NCBI GenBank assembly: GCA_022799495.1
Contig: JAAWON010000002.1
Span: 1-64,000 of the forward strand
Length of the DNA: 64,000 nt
Reading direction: 5' to 3'
DNA from: Erysipelotrichaceae bacterium
GTDB lineage: Bacteria > Bacillota_I > Bacilli_A > Erysipelotrichales > Erysipelotrichaceae
Within the stretch, counting starts at the first letter, position 1. Each line of letters starts with the position of its first letter. Made by a program: the position numbers and the translations under genes. Below are positions 50,192-59,805 of the stretch, in pieces. The notes below the pieces were generated by a model. That model saw only the letters and a list, made by a program, of their open reading frames with translations. It searched no databases and had not been told where the DNA came from.

Positions 50192-53100
50192 CTAGCAACG
50201 CTCATTTTGTTTTCGATTGTAATATCCGCTAAGCACAAACAGTGTAACTATTCCTATCCATAGCAATGCGCTTGAATCACTTGTTTTATGTCCTGCGGTA
50301 TCTTTGATCGGATCATCTACATGAATATTATCGTTTGGTGTAGATGACGTCGCTGCGACAATTGCATAATGTGAATTATGTGTTGTCTTAAATTTGATGG
50401 TATCATTCTCAATCCAGCTGGGAATGAAGGTAATCTCTCCATCGTCTGAAATATACACAACACGAAGCTGTTTATTGATCATTTCTTTATCCAGTTTGAT
50501 GCTTATGATCATATGGATTGTTTGATTTAGTTCCAAACGCTTTCCATCCAGATCGGTAAAGTAAATATCAAGCAGTTTTTCAAAACTATATTTACTTAAG
50601 AATGCCTGATCTTTTAACTGATTTTGGAATTGTTTCAGCGCTATCGCATCAAAATGATCAACCGCCAGCTGTACCCCTGATCCCAGATCAACATCGCTTT
50701 CTACAATGACTTCGTCCTTAGCGTAAATATGATCATAGTCAATTACGTCATCTCCTAGTAACGCATGCGCAGCCGCCATTAAAGTTTTGGTCGCCTGATC
50801 TACACGTGCTTGATCAACCTCGCGATCGTCGTTTACAGCCTGTGCGTACATGTATGCGTTTTTGAATGCGCCTGCCGTTGTCTGCGGATAGTGATCCAGT
50901 TTATCTAATAAGTATGCATATTGTTTCATAACCGCCTGTAATGCCTGCTTGTTTGCAAGTCTTACGAGCGCCGCCACTGCCTCATCAAGTTGTTTAATCG
51001 CTGTTTCAGCCTCCGCTTTGCTTAAATCATCCTCTGCCAGCAATTCGCGTGCTTGAGCGATAACTGTCTGTAGGTTCTGATAGCTTGCGCTTGTATATGC
51101 ATCTTTCTGGAATGTGCTGGCTTTTTCAATTGCCTGTTCCAACAATGCTTTATCTGCTTTTTCCATCAACTGATTTTTTGCGTTTTGCAATGCCGATATG
51201 GTCGCAGCGACATTAACTTCTGTCGCAAATTCATCAGCGCTCACCTCTTTTGCATAATTCAATATTTCACTGAATTTTGCCCAGCTAGATGATGTATAGG
51301 AATCTTGCTTGATCTGCTCCAACTCGGCAATCAAATCATTCAGTGCCTGTTTATCAACACTCTGCCCATCAATATCATTCAAGGTAATGTGATCCAGCCA
51401 ATGACTGCCGGCTGGGATGCTGGAAACAATATTGAACAAATAAAGTTTACCCAAGTCCGCAGGTGCCGCAACACGATATGCATAATCCTTTCCAATACAT
51501 ACTTCTACCTCACCCGGTGGAGTTACATACACACTGTATTTCGAAGCACTCAAATCAACTGCAAAGCGTACATGATAAGCAGTATTAGGTTCATAGGCCA
51601 CATTACTTTGTACAAAGCCGATGGGTTTGCCATCTTTTAAATCGCCGTTATAAGCACCAAATTTTCCATCCTTATACATGCGCATCAGCATTGGAATCTG
51701 TGTATAAGAGGTGTGATTGGAATCATAGGCGCCTAAACCAACCGGAATATCCACAATACTGGTATCTTCTGTCGTTGTGACCATATCAAATTCAATGTTC
51801 ACTTTATCCGATCCGTTTTTACCAATCTGGCGCTGTGCCGTTGTCGCGCCAGTTGAATTCGGTGCCAAGGCCAAAAGAGCATCAATAGATGGTCTTGGAT
51901 TATCATCTAACGGTTCATATACTTCAAATTCATAAATACTGCCGCTATACACTTTATTGTTACCGGTATGGAGCCAGCGCTCTTTTTGCACATATTTTAC
52001 ATAACGGGCATCCACCGGATCAATACTGATCTTTTCTTCTGCCGGGGTTCCTTGCGTACCACTGACCTGCGCTTCATTTTTGCGATAGACAGTCTCAAAA
52101 TTAGTACCATCCTTTGAAACCTGAATTTCATATTTGCCAACTTTGGATTCAAAGTTAACGACGAAATCACCGATGTGATATTCTGCCCCTAAATCGACGA
52201 GCAACCACTGTTCGTCCTGATCTTTCGCAAAAGATACCCGTGAATCACTACTTACAATACCATCCACTGCCATCTCTGCGGTAAAGCGACCATCATTGAC
52301 TTCCAATGCGGAAACACTGACACTTTTATTCAATGCCAAATTCTCTTTTACAATGCCCATTTTTTCATAAATTTCATCAGCGCTTAATGCACGATTATAG
52401 ATGGTCATCTCACTCAACGTGCCCTTGGAATGCTCAAACACACGTTCTAAGGGAAGGACAAAGGTAGAACTCTGTTGGGCTTTATTGGCGATTGTCGTAT
52501 TGGTAAGTTTGCCATTCCCAATCAAATTGCCGTTCACATACAGAGTCAGATTCTTATTATCACAAGCCAGCGCGATGGACAATTCCTCATTTACCTTTGG
52601 CTTATAATTAAAGGTAAATTCATACTGATCTCTTGCATAACTTAATTTGCCTAATTTATTGATATAGAATGTGCCATCTTTGCCCGCAAATAAAGTTGCG
52701 TTTTCATTTAACTCTGCCAATGTCAATTTCATCATAACCGTATACGGATAGCCAATACTATTCATTGGCAAAGTCAAATAGCCATTTCCATTAAAAGCTG
52801 CCTCACCACCTGTAGACAATGCATTCACCAACTGTGCATCATAACCGTTTGGACTTGTATCTTTTACATTCGTTCCAATCGCATCAAAAGTATACTCAAC
52901 CACCATATCTCCTTGCGATTCGATATAGCGACCGGGATTGGCATTGGGTACCTTGTTCTGCAAGACGTCAATGCGGTTTCTAAACTGCGCATATGTCTGA
53001 CCCTGATCGTCCTCACCATACCAAGTCTTTTCCGATACCAGCGAAACCGCATCTTTGATGCGATCATGAATATCAAACCAAGAGAAACCAGTACGGAATG

Positions 53101-56100
53101 ATGTCATATCATTCCATAATGCAAAGGAAGCGCCTTTGGTCTGTGGATGAGCCACCGGCATGATTGCCTCACCACTTGGATTACGGCCTGATTTGAAGTT
53201 ATTTACTTCAAAATTCTCATACAAACGCTTTGTATCAAAACGATCTGGATATCCTGCATTTCCAGCTGGGACAATATACAACCATCCACCATAAGTGTTA
53301 ATTACATCATATCCAGCATTATATGTTTCATGCACATCTGCCCAATAAGGCGCCCACAGGTTCATTACGATTTCATTGGTAACAGGCGTTGTGCCATTGA
53401 AACCGTTTTTGCCTAGTGATGCCCAAGCGCGGCTTTGATAACCTTTCGCATTGACATATTTTGCGAAATGATCCGTCCATTTGCGCATTTGTTCGCCATA
53501 GTTTTTGTCATATTCATCCGTTCCGATATGGAAATTATTGCTTTGAATAACGGGGTCTGCACCATCTAAATATTCATCAATCAATGTTTCCATGATATGT
53601 GCATTCGCATTGAAAGCCGCATCGGTTCTGATATCCAAATAACCTGGTTTTCCGCTCCACATCACAACCCCCGGAATATCCTTAAAGGCTTCAGCATGAT
53701 ATGGTGCATCTATTTCAGTAATAACATCCACACCATACACTTTCATATCTTTCTGATATTGACGATACTCGTTTTTCGTATAATATCCATCTTTCGCTAC
53801 AATCGAAGGATATACTTCACTCTCTAAGCGAAACGCACTGTATCCTGACTGTCCCCAATAATCATTGATGTGGATGTGTGCTTCATTTAATTTATAGAAA
53901 GACATATAAATGGTCATCTCTTTCAAGTATTCCAAAGGAATATACATTCTACCTACATCTATCATACCGGCACGTACTTCATATTGGGGATAATCTCTAG
54001 TAAGTCCCTTTGGTGCGGTATGATTATTTTGGTATAAGATTTGGGTGATGGATGCGGCGCCATAGATCCATCCACTTCGCGTATCAAGGGGTGCACTGAT
54101 TGTCACCGAATCATCAATATTCATGTAATAACCTTCCACCCCCAATTCTGCCGTAGAATAACCTGCTGCAAGCACGATATCTCCACTGCTCGCACTGGCA
54201 TCACGCACAATTGTAAGGTTCATTCCCAACATATCACGCAGATAACTCTGCAATACCTCCGCCGCTGTTTTCTGCAAGTCGGAACTATAAATAATTCTGG
54301 AGGAAGGGGTTAGTTGGAAGGTACCGGTACCCCCTTTCCATTCCCTTAGGCCGGGGAGTACGTTTGGTTTGGCGTTTCCGCTGATCGCATGTTGACCCGC
54401 AACCGTAATTTTAATATCTTTTTCACTGCAAGCAACATCATTTTCATCATTGTTATTTTTCACTTGATACAACACATTGACATCCATATCATGAAGTGGT
54501 GTATAAACTGTGCCATCCATGGCAATGACTTGTTGGTTGTCGCTTCCATACAAAGTGATTTCAAAGCCGGCAGGAACTTCAGGCAGTTTCAGTTTATGAT
54601 TCTCAATCGTTGGTACGCTGGTGCCCAGTTGATTGATGACATCAGCCGAGGTTGTGATCGTGCGATCAATATCCTTATAGATCTCAAATTCATATATACT
54701 GCCGCTATATTGTTTGCCATTGCTATGTTTCCAGCGTTTTAATTGTACATATCTGACATAACGAGCCTTGGTTGGTGTGATATCAATTTCCTTGATTTCC
54801 TTAGGACCGTTATCAGCCAAACCAGAGACGCTGTAAACATCGGTATAGTGTACGCCATCTGTCGAAACTTGAATTTTGAATGAAGGTGGGCAAGATTCAA
54901 AATTCAAAATAAAATGTGAAACTGTTTTTCTGACTCCAAAGTCCACTTGTAACCATTGCTCATCCTGATCTTTCGCAAAAGATACTCGAGAGGTATCACT
55001 CACTGTGCCATCCACTGCCATTTCTGCAGTGAAACGGCCATCATTCACTTCTAAGCCGGAAACGCTGACACTTTGATTCAGAGCCAAATTATCGTAGTTT
55101 TTCGCATCCGGATTTTGTTCATACACTTCAAATTCATAAATACTGCCGCTGTACAATTTACCATTGCTATGTTTCCATCGCTTTAACTGTACATATTTTA
55201 CATATCTTGCATTGACTGGAGTGATGTCGATTTCCTTTACAATTGTTGGTCCGCTTTCATCCAAGTCACTCTCGGAATATACTTCACTATAATTAACACC
55301 ATCGCTTGAAACCAAAATTTGAAATGCAGGTGGACAGGATTCATAGTTCAGTTTTATGTGAGAAATGCTATATGTTTTACCTAAATCGACCATCAGCCAC
55401 TGCTCATCGGCATCTTTACTGAAAGAAACACGGCTAGTAGATGAAACAACGCCGTCCACAGCCATCTCAGCAGTAAAGCGACCATCATTTACTTCTAACG
55501 CAGATACGCTCACACTTTTGTTCAACGCCAAATTGGGAAACTTTGGCTGTAATTGATTCATCGCTGTCTGAATAGCAGCGGCAGCAGTGTTTACCTCTGC
55601 TTGGGTTGCACTATCCGCAAGCATTTCTCCCGCAACAAGTTTTTCATCCAATGCACGGTAGGATGCATCGGAATAGCGATCCTCATCCAAAGCATTGGCT
55701 TGTTCCATCACTTTATCCAACAGTTCTCTTGAGACAATTGACTGCGTTAATAAAGTTGCATCAAGGTAAAACAAATTATGATCAGATAGTCCTGTTTCTA
55801 CCATCGTAATATTCTCTACTTGAATATTTCTAGTCGTGATGATATTATCAACAGCGTTTGTTTTCATTGTAGCGTCTACACCGTTATAGGTGTCATACCA
55901 CTTGCCATCTTTGCCATTCGCAATATTATAGTCACTCAAAAAAGGATAGATTTCATCATGATCTTGGTCAGTATTGAAATCCCCGAATAAGATTTTGTAA
56001 TCATTGGGATCATTGTCCATGATCGCTTTGACTTCCTGCATCTGCTTTGTGCGAGCGGCTTGTGATTCATGTGTCAAATGCGTATTATAGATAGACACAG

Positions 56101-56539
56101 TCTTACCATCAACCGTGATTTCTGCCTTCATATAAGCTCTGGCCTCATTCAGTCCATCACTGTTCAGCGCATTGCCACTGGGATTGTTCAACGTCAATTT
56201 GGAAAGCAGGCCAATTCCATATTCGCCTACACCATCCTTCATGTCAATCGCTTTTTGAAACGCGGTACTTGTATATACACCTTGTTGAGCAAATTTATCC
56301 AGCATATCAAAATTATTGCGACTGGTATTCATATCTACTTCCTGAACACCTACCACATCAATAAGATTGCTGTCCAGCAACTGATTCATTTGTTCGATAT
56401 TCGGCTTTTTGCTTGCCGCAATGTTGAATGTAGCTACACGCAATTTCACATCTGCCGCATGACTTGTGGTTGGCGTGATCAATGTTGTCACAAGTGCTGT
56501 TGCCATCAATAGTTTTGTTAATCGTTTGAACTGTTTCAT
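50192..56539 (-). CDS. Giant secreted multidomain protein: EEP (endonuclease/exonuclease/phosphatase) domain, three F5/8 type C domains, GH20 catalytic domain, LamG-like domain, FIVAR-like repeats, C-terminal TM
   Basis: Signal peptide MKQFKRLTKLLMATALVTTLITPTTSHA; EEP core LRVATFNIA...VGVQEVDM...LFGDFNTDQDHDE...LSDHNLF; three NLALN(K/Q)SVSVSxLEVNDGRFTAEMAVDG repeats; GH20 signature NNFHIGTDEYDKNYG; LamG-like region; C-terminal LLWIGIVTLFVLSGYYNRKQ. Confidence 0.88.
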   Translation of the reverse strand: MKQFKRLTKLLMATALVTTLITPTTSHAADVKLRVATFNIAASKKPNIEQMNQLLDSNLIDVVGVQEVDMNTSRNNFDMLDKFAQQGVYTSTAFQKAIDMKDGVGEYGIGLLSKLTLNNPSGNALNSDGLNEARAYMKAEITVDGKTVSIYNTHLTHESQAARTKQMQEVKAIMDNDPNDYKILFGDFNTDQDHDEIYPFLSDYNIANGKDGKWYDTYNGVDATMKTNAVDNIITTRNIQVENITMVETGLSDHNLFYLDATLLTQSIVSRELLDKVMEQANALDEDRYSDASYRALDEKLVAGEMLADSATQAEVNTAAAAIQTAMNQLQPKFPNLALNKSVSVSALEVNDGRFTAEMAVDGVVSSTSRVSFSKDADEQWLMVDLGKTYSISHIKLNYESCPPAFQILVSSDGVNYSEVYSESDLDESGPTIVKEIDITPVNARYVKYVQLKRWKHSNGKLYSGSIYEFEVYEQNPDAKNYDNLALNQSVSVSGLEVNDGRFTAEMAVDGTVSDTSRVSFAKDQDEQWLQVDFGVRKTVSHFILNFESCPPSFKIQVSTDGVHYTDVYSVSGLADNGPKEIKEIDITPTKARYVRYVQLKRWKHSNGKQYSGSIYEFEIYKDIDRTITTSADVINQLGTSVPTIENHKLKLPEVPAGFEITLYGSDNQQVIAMDGTVYTPLHDMDVNVLYQVKNNNDENDVACSEKDIKITVAGQHAISGNAKPNVLPGLREWKGGTGTFQLTPSSRIIYSSDLQKTAAEVLQSYLRDMLGMNLTIVRDASASSGDIVLAAGYSTAELGVEGYYMNIDDSVTISAPLDTRSGWIYGAASITQILYQNNHTAPKGLTRDYPQYEVRAGMIDVGRMYIPLEYLKEMTIYMSFYKLNEAHIHINDYWGQSGYSAFRLESEVYPSIVAKDGYYTKNEYRQYQKDMKVYGVDVITEIDAPYHAEAFKDIPGVVMWSGKPGYLDIRTDAAFNANAHIMETLIDEYLDGADPVIQSNNFHIGTDEYDKNYGEQMRKWTDHFAKYVNAKGYQSRAWASLGKNGFNGTTPVTNEIVMNLWAPYWADVHETYNAGYDVINTYGGWLYIVPAGNAGYPDRFDTKRLYENFEVNNFKSGRNPSGEAIMPVAHPQTKGASFALWNDMTSFRTGFSWFDIHDRIKDAVSLVSEKTWYGEDDQGQTYAQFRNRIDVLQNKVPNANPGRYIESQGDMVVEYTFDAIGTNVKDTSPNGYDAQLVNALSTGGEAAFNGNGYLTLPMNSIGYPYTVMMKLTLAELNENATLFAGKDGTFYINKLGKLSYARDQYEFTFNYKPKVNEELSIALACDNKNLTLYVNGNLIGNGKLTNTTIANKAQQSSTFVLPLERVFEHSKGTLSEMTIYNRALSADEIYEKMGIVKENLALNKSVSVSALEVNDGRFTAEMAVDGIVSSDSRVSFAKDQDEQWLLVDLGAEYHIGDFVVNFESKVGKYEIQVSKDGTNFETVYRKNEAQVSGTQGTPAEEKISIDPVDARYVKYVQKERWLHTGNNKVYSGSIYEFEVYEPLDDNPRPSIDALLALAPNSTGATTAQRQIGKNGSDKVNIEFDMVTTTEDTSIVDIPVGLGAYDSNHTSYTQIPMLMRMYKDGKFGAYNGDLKDGKPIGFVQSNVAYEPNTAYHVRFAVDLSASKYSVYVTPPGEVEVCIGKDYAYRVAAPADLGKLYLFNIVSSIPAGSHWLDHITLNDIDGQSVDKQALNDLIAELEQIKQDSYTSSSWAKFSEILNYAKEVSADEFATEVNVAATISALQNAKNQLMEKADKALLEQAIEKASTFQKDAYTSASYQNLQTVIAQARELLAEDDLSKAEAETAIKQLDEAVAALVRLANKQALQAVMKQYAYLLDKLDHYPQTTAGAFKNAYMYAQAVNDDREVDQARVDQATKTLMAAAHALLGDDVIDYDHIYAKDEVIVESDVDLGSGVQLAVDHFDAIALKQFQNQLKDQAFLSKYSFEKLLDIYFTDLDGKRLELNQTIHMIISIKLDKEMINKQLRVVYISDDGEITFIPSWIENDTIKFKTTHNSHYAIVAATSSTPNDNIHVDDPIKDTAGHKTSDSSALLWIGIVTLFVLSGYYNRKQNERC
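51910..55540 (-). repeat. Three diverged copies of an F5/8C-coding segment within one ORF (about 55120-55540, 54670-55095, 51910-52345)
   Basis: Near-identical protein blocks SVSVSALEVNDGRFTAEMAVDG.VS..SRVSF.KD.DEQWL.VD(L/F)G in three positions. Confidence 0.85.
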
Positions 56540-56910
56540 ACACTCTCCCTTTCTTCTTTGTCTACAAATGTATACATAAAGAGAGCACAGTATACAACAG
56601 AAGATGATCTAGAAACGCATAATAAAAGCAGGATACTTATGAAAAAGCAGCCTGTATTAAAACCTATACTTATTGAGACATGTTCCGCATAATCAGTGCC
56701 TATACCCATTCACTGGTCGTTATTTTGCTATCAAATCATCTATGACCTCCTTTATCGCACCTCATATTAAAACAAGATCGGACATGTATCAATCCCATCT
56801 CCTGACCTTGTTTATTGAATCTGTTATGTATGACTATCTATATTTTAACCGCTTTCATTTCTTTTTGCAACCATTATTTTCCATATAAAATCACACGCAA
56901 ATGTTTCTAT

Positions 56911-57771
56911 TTACACCAAACCATCCTCCAGCACCAGTGACGCGATCATTTTTGCGCACCCTTCCTTATCATGATCTTCTCCATGATAATTGGCTATGTT
57001 TTTCACTTGCTGAGTGGCATTGGCAACACTGATTCGATATTCCGCCAACTCCAGCATAGAAATATCATTTTCATTATCACCACAGGCCATGACTTGTTCT
57101 TTCGTACAGTTTAATTGTTCCATCAACCAGCGCAAAGCCGCTCCCTTCGTTGCCTGTGGGTGAGTAATCTCTATATTTTTAGGATGTGAAGATGATATAT
57201 GCAGATCGGGAAATTCTGCCGCAAGTTGATCTAGCAATGCCTGTTTTTCCTGTGGTTGTTCCGGGTTAATGATGAAATGCAATTTCTCAATCGTATCCTC
57301 TTCACTGTATGCATCCAAAAATGACGGCTCACTTTCCAATATACGTGTCTTTAAGATATTTTCCAAATAACTTCCACGAATATCCAATGCTTCACGATCG
57401 TCAATGATCCGCAAGTGGCTGTGCAGTTTTCCATTGATGGAACAACTCCAATATGGATTGATCCGGTTCACTGCCGCCAAGATCTTTTTGACTTGTGACA
57501 ATGCAAGTGTATGTTTGACACAAAGTTTGCCATCATGATTTCGCATAATCAGCGCTCCGTTGGAAGCCACAATATAGGGGATTTCCTTCTGTTCCCGAAA
57601 CCATTGGGGAATATCACTCATTGCCCGTGAACTGCATGGTATAAAGGCAATTCCTTTGGCAATGACCTGTGTAAGCACTCGCTTTGTTTCTTCTGACAAG
57701 GCAAACTGACAATTCAACAACGTAAAATCCAAATCACTGATAATCATACGGACATCATTCATTTTTGGCAC
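56911..57771 (-). CDS. Cof-type HAD-IIB family hydrolase
   Basis: MIISDLDFTLLN, FIPCSSRAMSDIP, ATKGAALRWLMEQL, MACGDNENDISMLELAEYRISVANA. Confidence 0.88.
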   Translation of the reverse strand: MPKMNDVRMIISDLDFTLLNCQFALSEETKRVLTQVIAKGIAFIPCSSRAMSDIPQWFREQKEIPYIVASNGALIMRNHDGKLCVKHTLALSQVKKILAAVNRINPYWSCSINGKLHSHLRIIDDREALDIRGSYLENILKTRILESEPSFLDAYSEEDTIEKLHFIINPEQPQEKQALLDQLAAEFPDLHISSSHPKNIEITHPQATKGAALRWLMEQLNCTKEQVMACGDNENDISMLELAEYRISVANATQQVKNIANYHGEDHDKEGCAKMIASLVLEDGLV

Positions 57772-57955
57772 CTCTCTCTTTCCTAATTTAAGATAAAATC
57801 ACATTTTTATTTTACCAAGGATTATAGAGTGAGCGCTTTCATTTGTCAACATGAAAAATGATAAAATAATGACTCACATTATCATTAGAAAACCAATGGC
57901 ACAAATATATACAAGTCTTCCTCCTTCCTACCGCCGTAGTATTCCTCTATTCCGC

Positions 57956-57992
57956 AAAAAAAGAATACATGCGCAAATACACCATGTATCCT
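57956..57992 (-). terminator. Rho-independent terminator after the ABC exporter pair
   Basis: Minus strand GATACATG...CATGTATTCTTTTTTT. Confidence 0.6.
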
Positions 57993-58014
57993 TTTTCACT
58001 TAGTCTCATTATCC

Positions 58015-59805
58015 TTATGCATTCTCCTCATGTGCAAACTGTGATTGATACAGCGCCGCATAGGCACCGTTTTGTTTCATCAGTTGTTCATGCGTGCCTT
58101 GTTCTACAATATTACCATTTTGTAAAACAAGAATCATATCCGCATTGCGTATCGTGGATAGTCGATGCGCAATCACAAAAGCAGTACGTCCAATCAATAC
58201 ATTCTGCATTGCCTCTTGTAACATTTTTTCTAAACGAGTATCTACAGATGAAGTTGCTTCATCGAGAATGAGAATTTGCGGATCTTTCAAAAATGCTCTT
58301 GCGATGGTCAACAGTTGTTTTTCTCCTTGAGAGATGTTGCTTCCCTCCTCATTCAGCACCATATCATAGCCCTCAGGCAAAGTACGGATGAAATGATGCA
58401 CATTTGCTCGTTTTGCGGCCGCAATGACTTCATCTTTGCGGGCATCTAAACGGCCATAACGGATATTGTCATATATCGTGCCACTGAACAGCCACGTATC
58501 CTGAAGTACCATACCAAAGATAGAGCGCAATTCGTGACGGGTTAAATCACGGATATCCACACCGTCAATCGTAATTCGGCCGCTGTTCACATCATAAAAG
58601 CGCTCCAGCAAATTGATTAACGTTGTCTTGCCCGCTCCGGTAGGACCGACGATCGCCACCATCTGTCCGGCCTTGATATCCACACTAAAATCTTGAATGA
58701 TCGGCTGTTCTCCATAGCCAAAGTGCACATGTTGGAAACTGACATTTCCTTTCACATGGGCAATCGTTTGTGCCGGTTGTGCCTCTTTGATTTCTTCTTC
58801 CTCACAAAGCAGCGTAACGATTCGTCCAATTGCCGCAAATGCGGACTGAATCTGCGCCGATAAATTGGATACTTGTGATAGCGGATCATTTACTTGCCAG
58901 ATATAGCGAATAAAAGCCTGAAGTTGACCGACCAAAATTCCACCACGAATCGCATATAAGGACCCAACCACTGCAACAGTACCAATCGTTAAATACGTAC
59001 AAAGCGAGATGAGCGGTGAAATTAGTGAGGACATGAATTGTGCCGCAAAAGCATTCGCTTGTAATTCAGAATTGATCGTTTGAAAATCCTGCATAGCCTT
59101 TTTTTGTCGATTGTATAAAACAATTTCATTGAAGCCGCCATAAAGTTCTGTGATTGTCCCATTCAAACGCCCTAGTGCTTGTTGCTGGGCACGAAACTTT
59201 CGCTGGGAACGATGTACAATCAGTTTTGTAATCAAAAGTGCGGTTGGGATGAGAAATAGGGCGATCAAAGTCATATTCCAGTTGATCGTTGACATCATAT
59301 ATATCGCCAAGCAAAGAGTCATAACACCACTGATAATATTGATGAAACTTTGTTGAAGCGCATTTGACAAGGTATCTACATCATTGGTGATGACACTTAA
59401 AATATCACCAACCTGACGATTATCAAAATAGCGTACCGGAAGTTTGCGAATCTTCTTTTGCAGGGCATCGCGCAGATCGTGCATCGCATGCTGAATCGCA
59501 TCAGTCAAAAAGAAGATTTCAATCACCTGTGCGATGGTCTTAAGTGCACAAAGGCCTAACAAGATCATTAACAGATGCAAGATAACATCAAAGCGAATGG
59601 CGCGTTGTGCCATGACATCACTGCTTAATGCGGAGGTGATCTCTCCTTCCACCGTAGGTGTCAGCGACAGCACGACACAAGTCAATAACACCATTCCCAC
59701 CGCTATCAGATATCCCCATTGATATGGAGCGATATATGGCTTCAAGGTTTTCCATATTGTTTTTAACGTCACACTTTGTTTATTCATGTGCCAATTCCTC
59801 CTCAC
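58015..59805 (-). CDS. ABC transporter, fused permease/ATP-binding subunit (exporter half)
   Basis: Walker A VGPTGAGKTTLINLL; signature NISQGEKQLLTIARAFL; Walker B ILILDEATSSVD. Confidence 0.94.
   Translation of the reverse strand: MRRNWHMNKQSVTLKTIWKTLKPYIAPYQWGYLIAVGMVLLTCVVLSLTPTVEGEITSALSSDVMAQRAIRFDVILHLLMILLGLCALKTIAQVIEIFFLTDAIQHAMHDLRDALQKKIRKLPVRYFDNRQVGDILSVITNDVDTLSNALQQSFINIISGVMTLCLAIYMMSTINWNMTLIALFLIPTALLITKLIVHRSQRKFRAQQQALGRLNGTITELYGGFNEIVLYNRQKKAMQDFQTINSELQANAFAAQFMSSLISPLISLCTYLTIGTVAVVGSLYAIRGGILVGQLQAFIRYIWQVNDPLSQVSNLSAQIQSAFAAIGRIVTLLCEEEEIKEAQPAQTIAHVKGNVSFQHVHFGYGEQPIIQDFSVDIKAGQMVAIVGPTGAGKTTLINLLERFYDVNSGRITIDGVDIRDLTRHELRSIFGMVLQDTWLFSGTIYDNIRYGRLDARKDEVIAAAKRANVHHFIRTLPEGYDMVLNEEGSNISQGEKQLLTIARAFLKDPQILILDEATSSVDTRLEKMLQEAMQNVLIGRTAFVIAHRLSTIRNADMILVLQNGNIVEQGTHEQLMKQNGAYAALYQSQFAHEENA

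Noticed and set aside
51910-55540. Regularly recurring DNA blocks that might look like a repeat array/CRISPR
   Set aside because: Repeats are long coding F5/8C domains, in frame within one ORF, with no short spacers.
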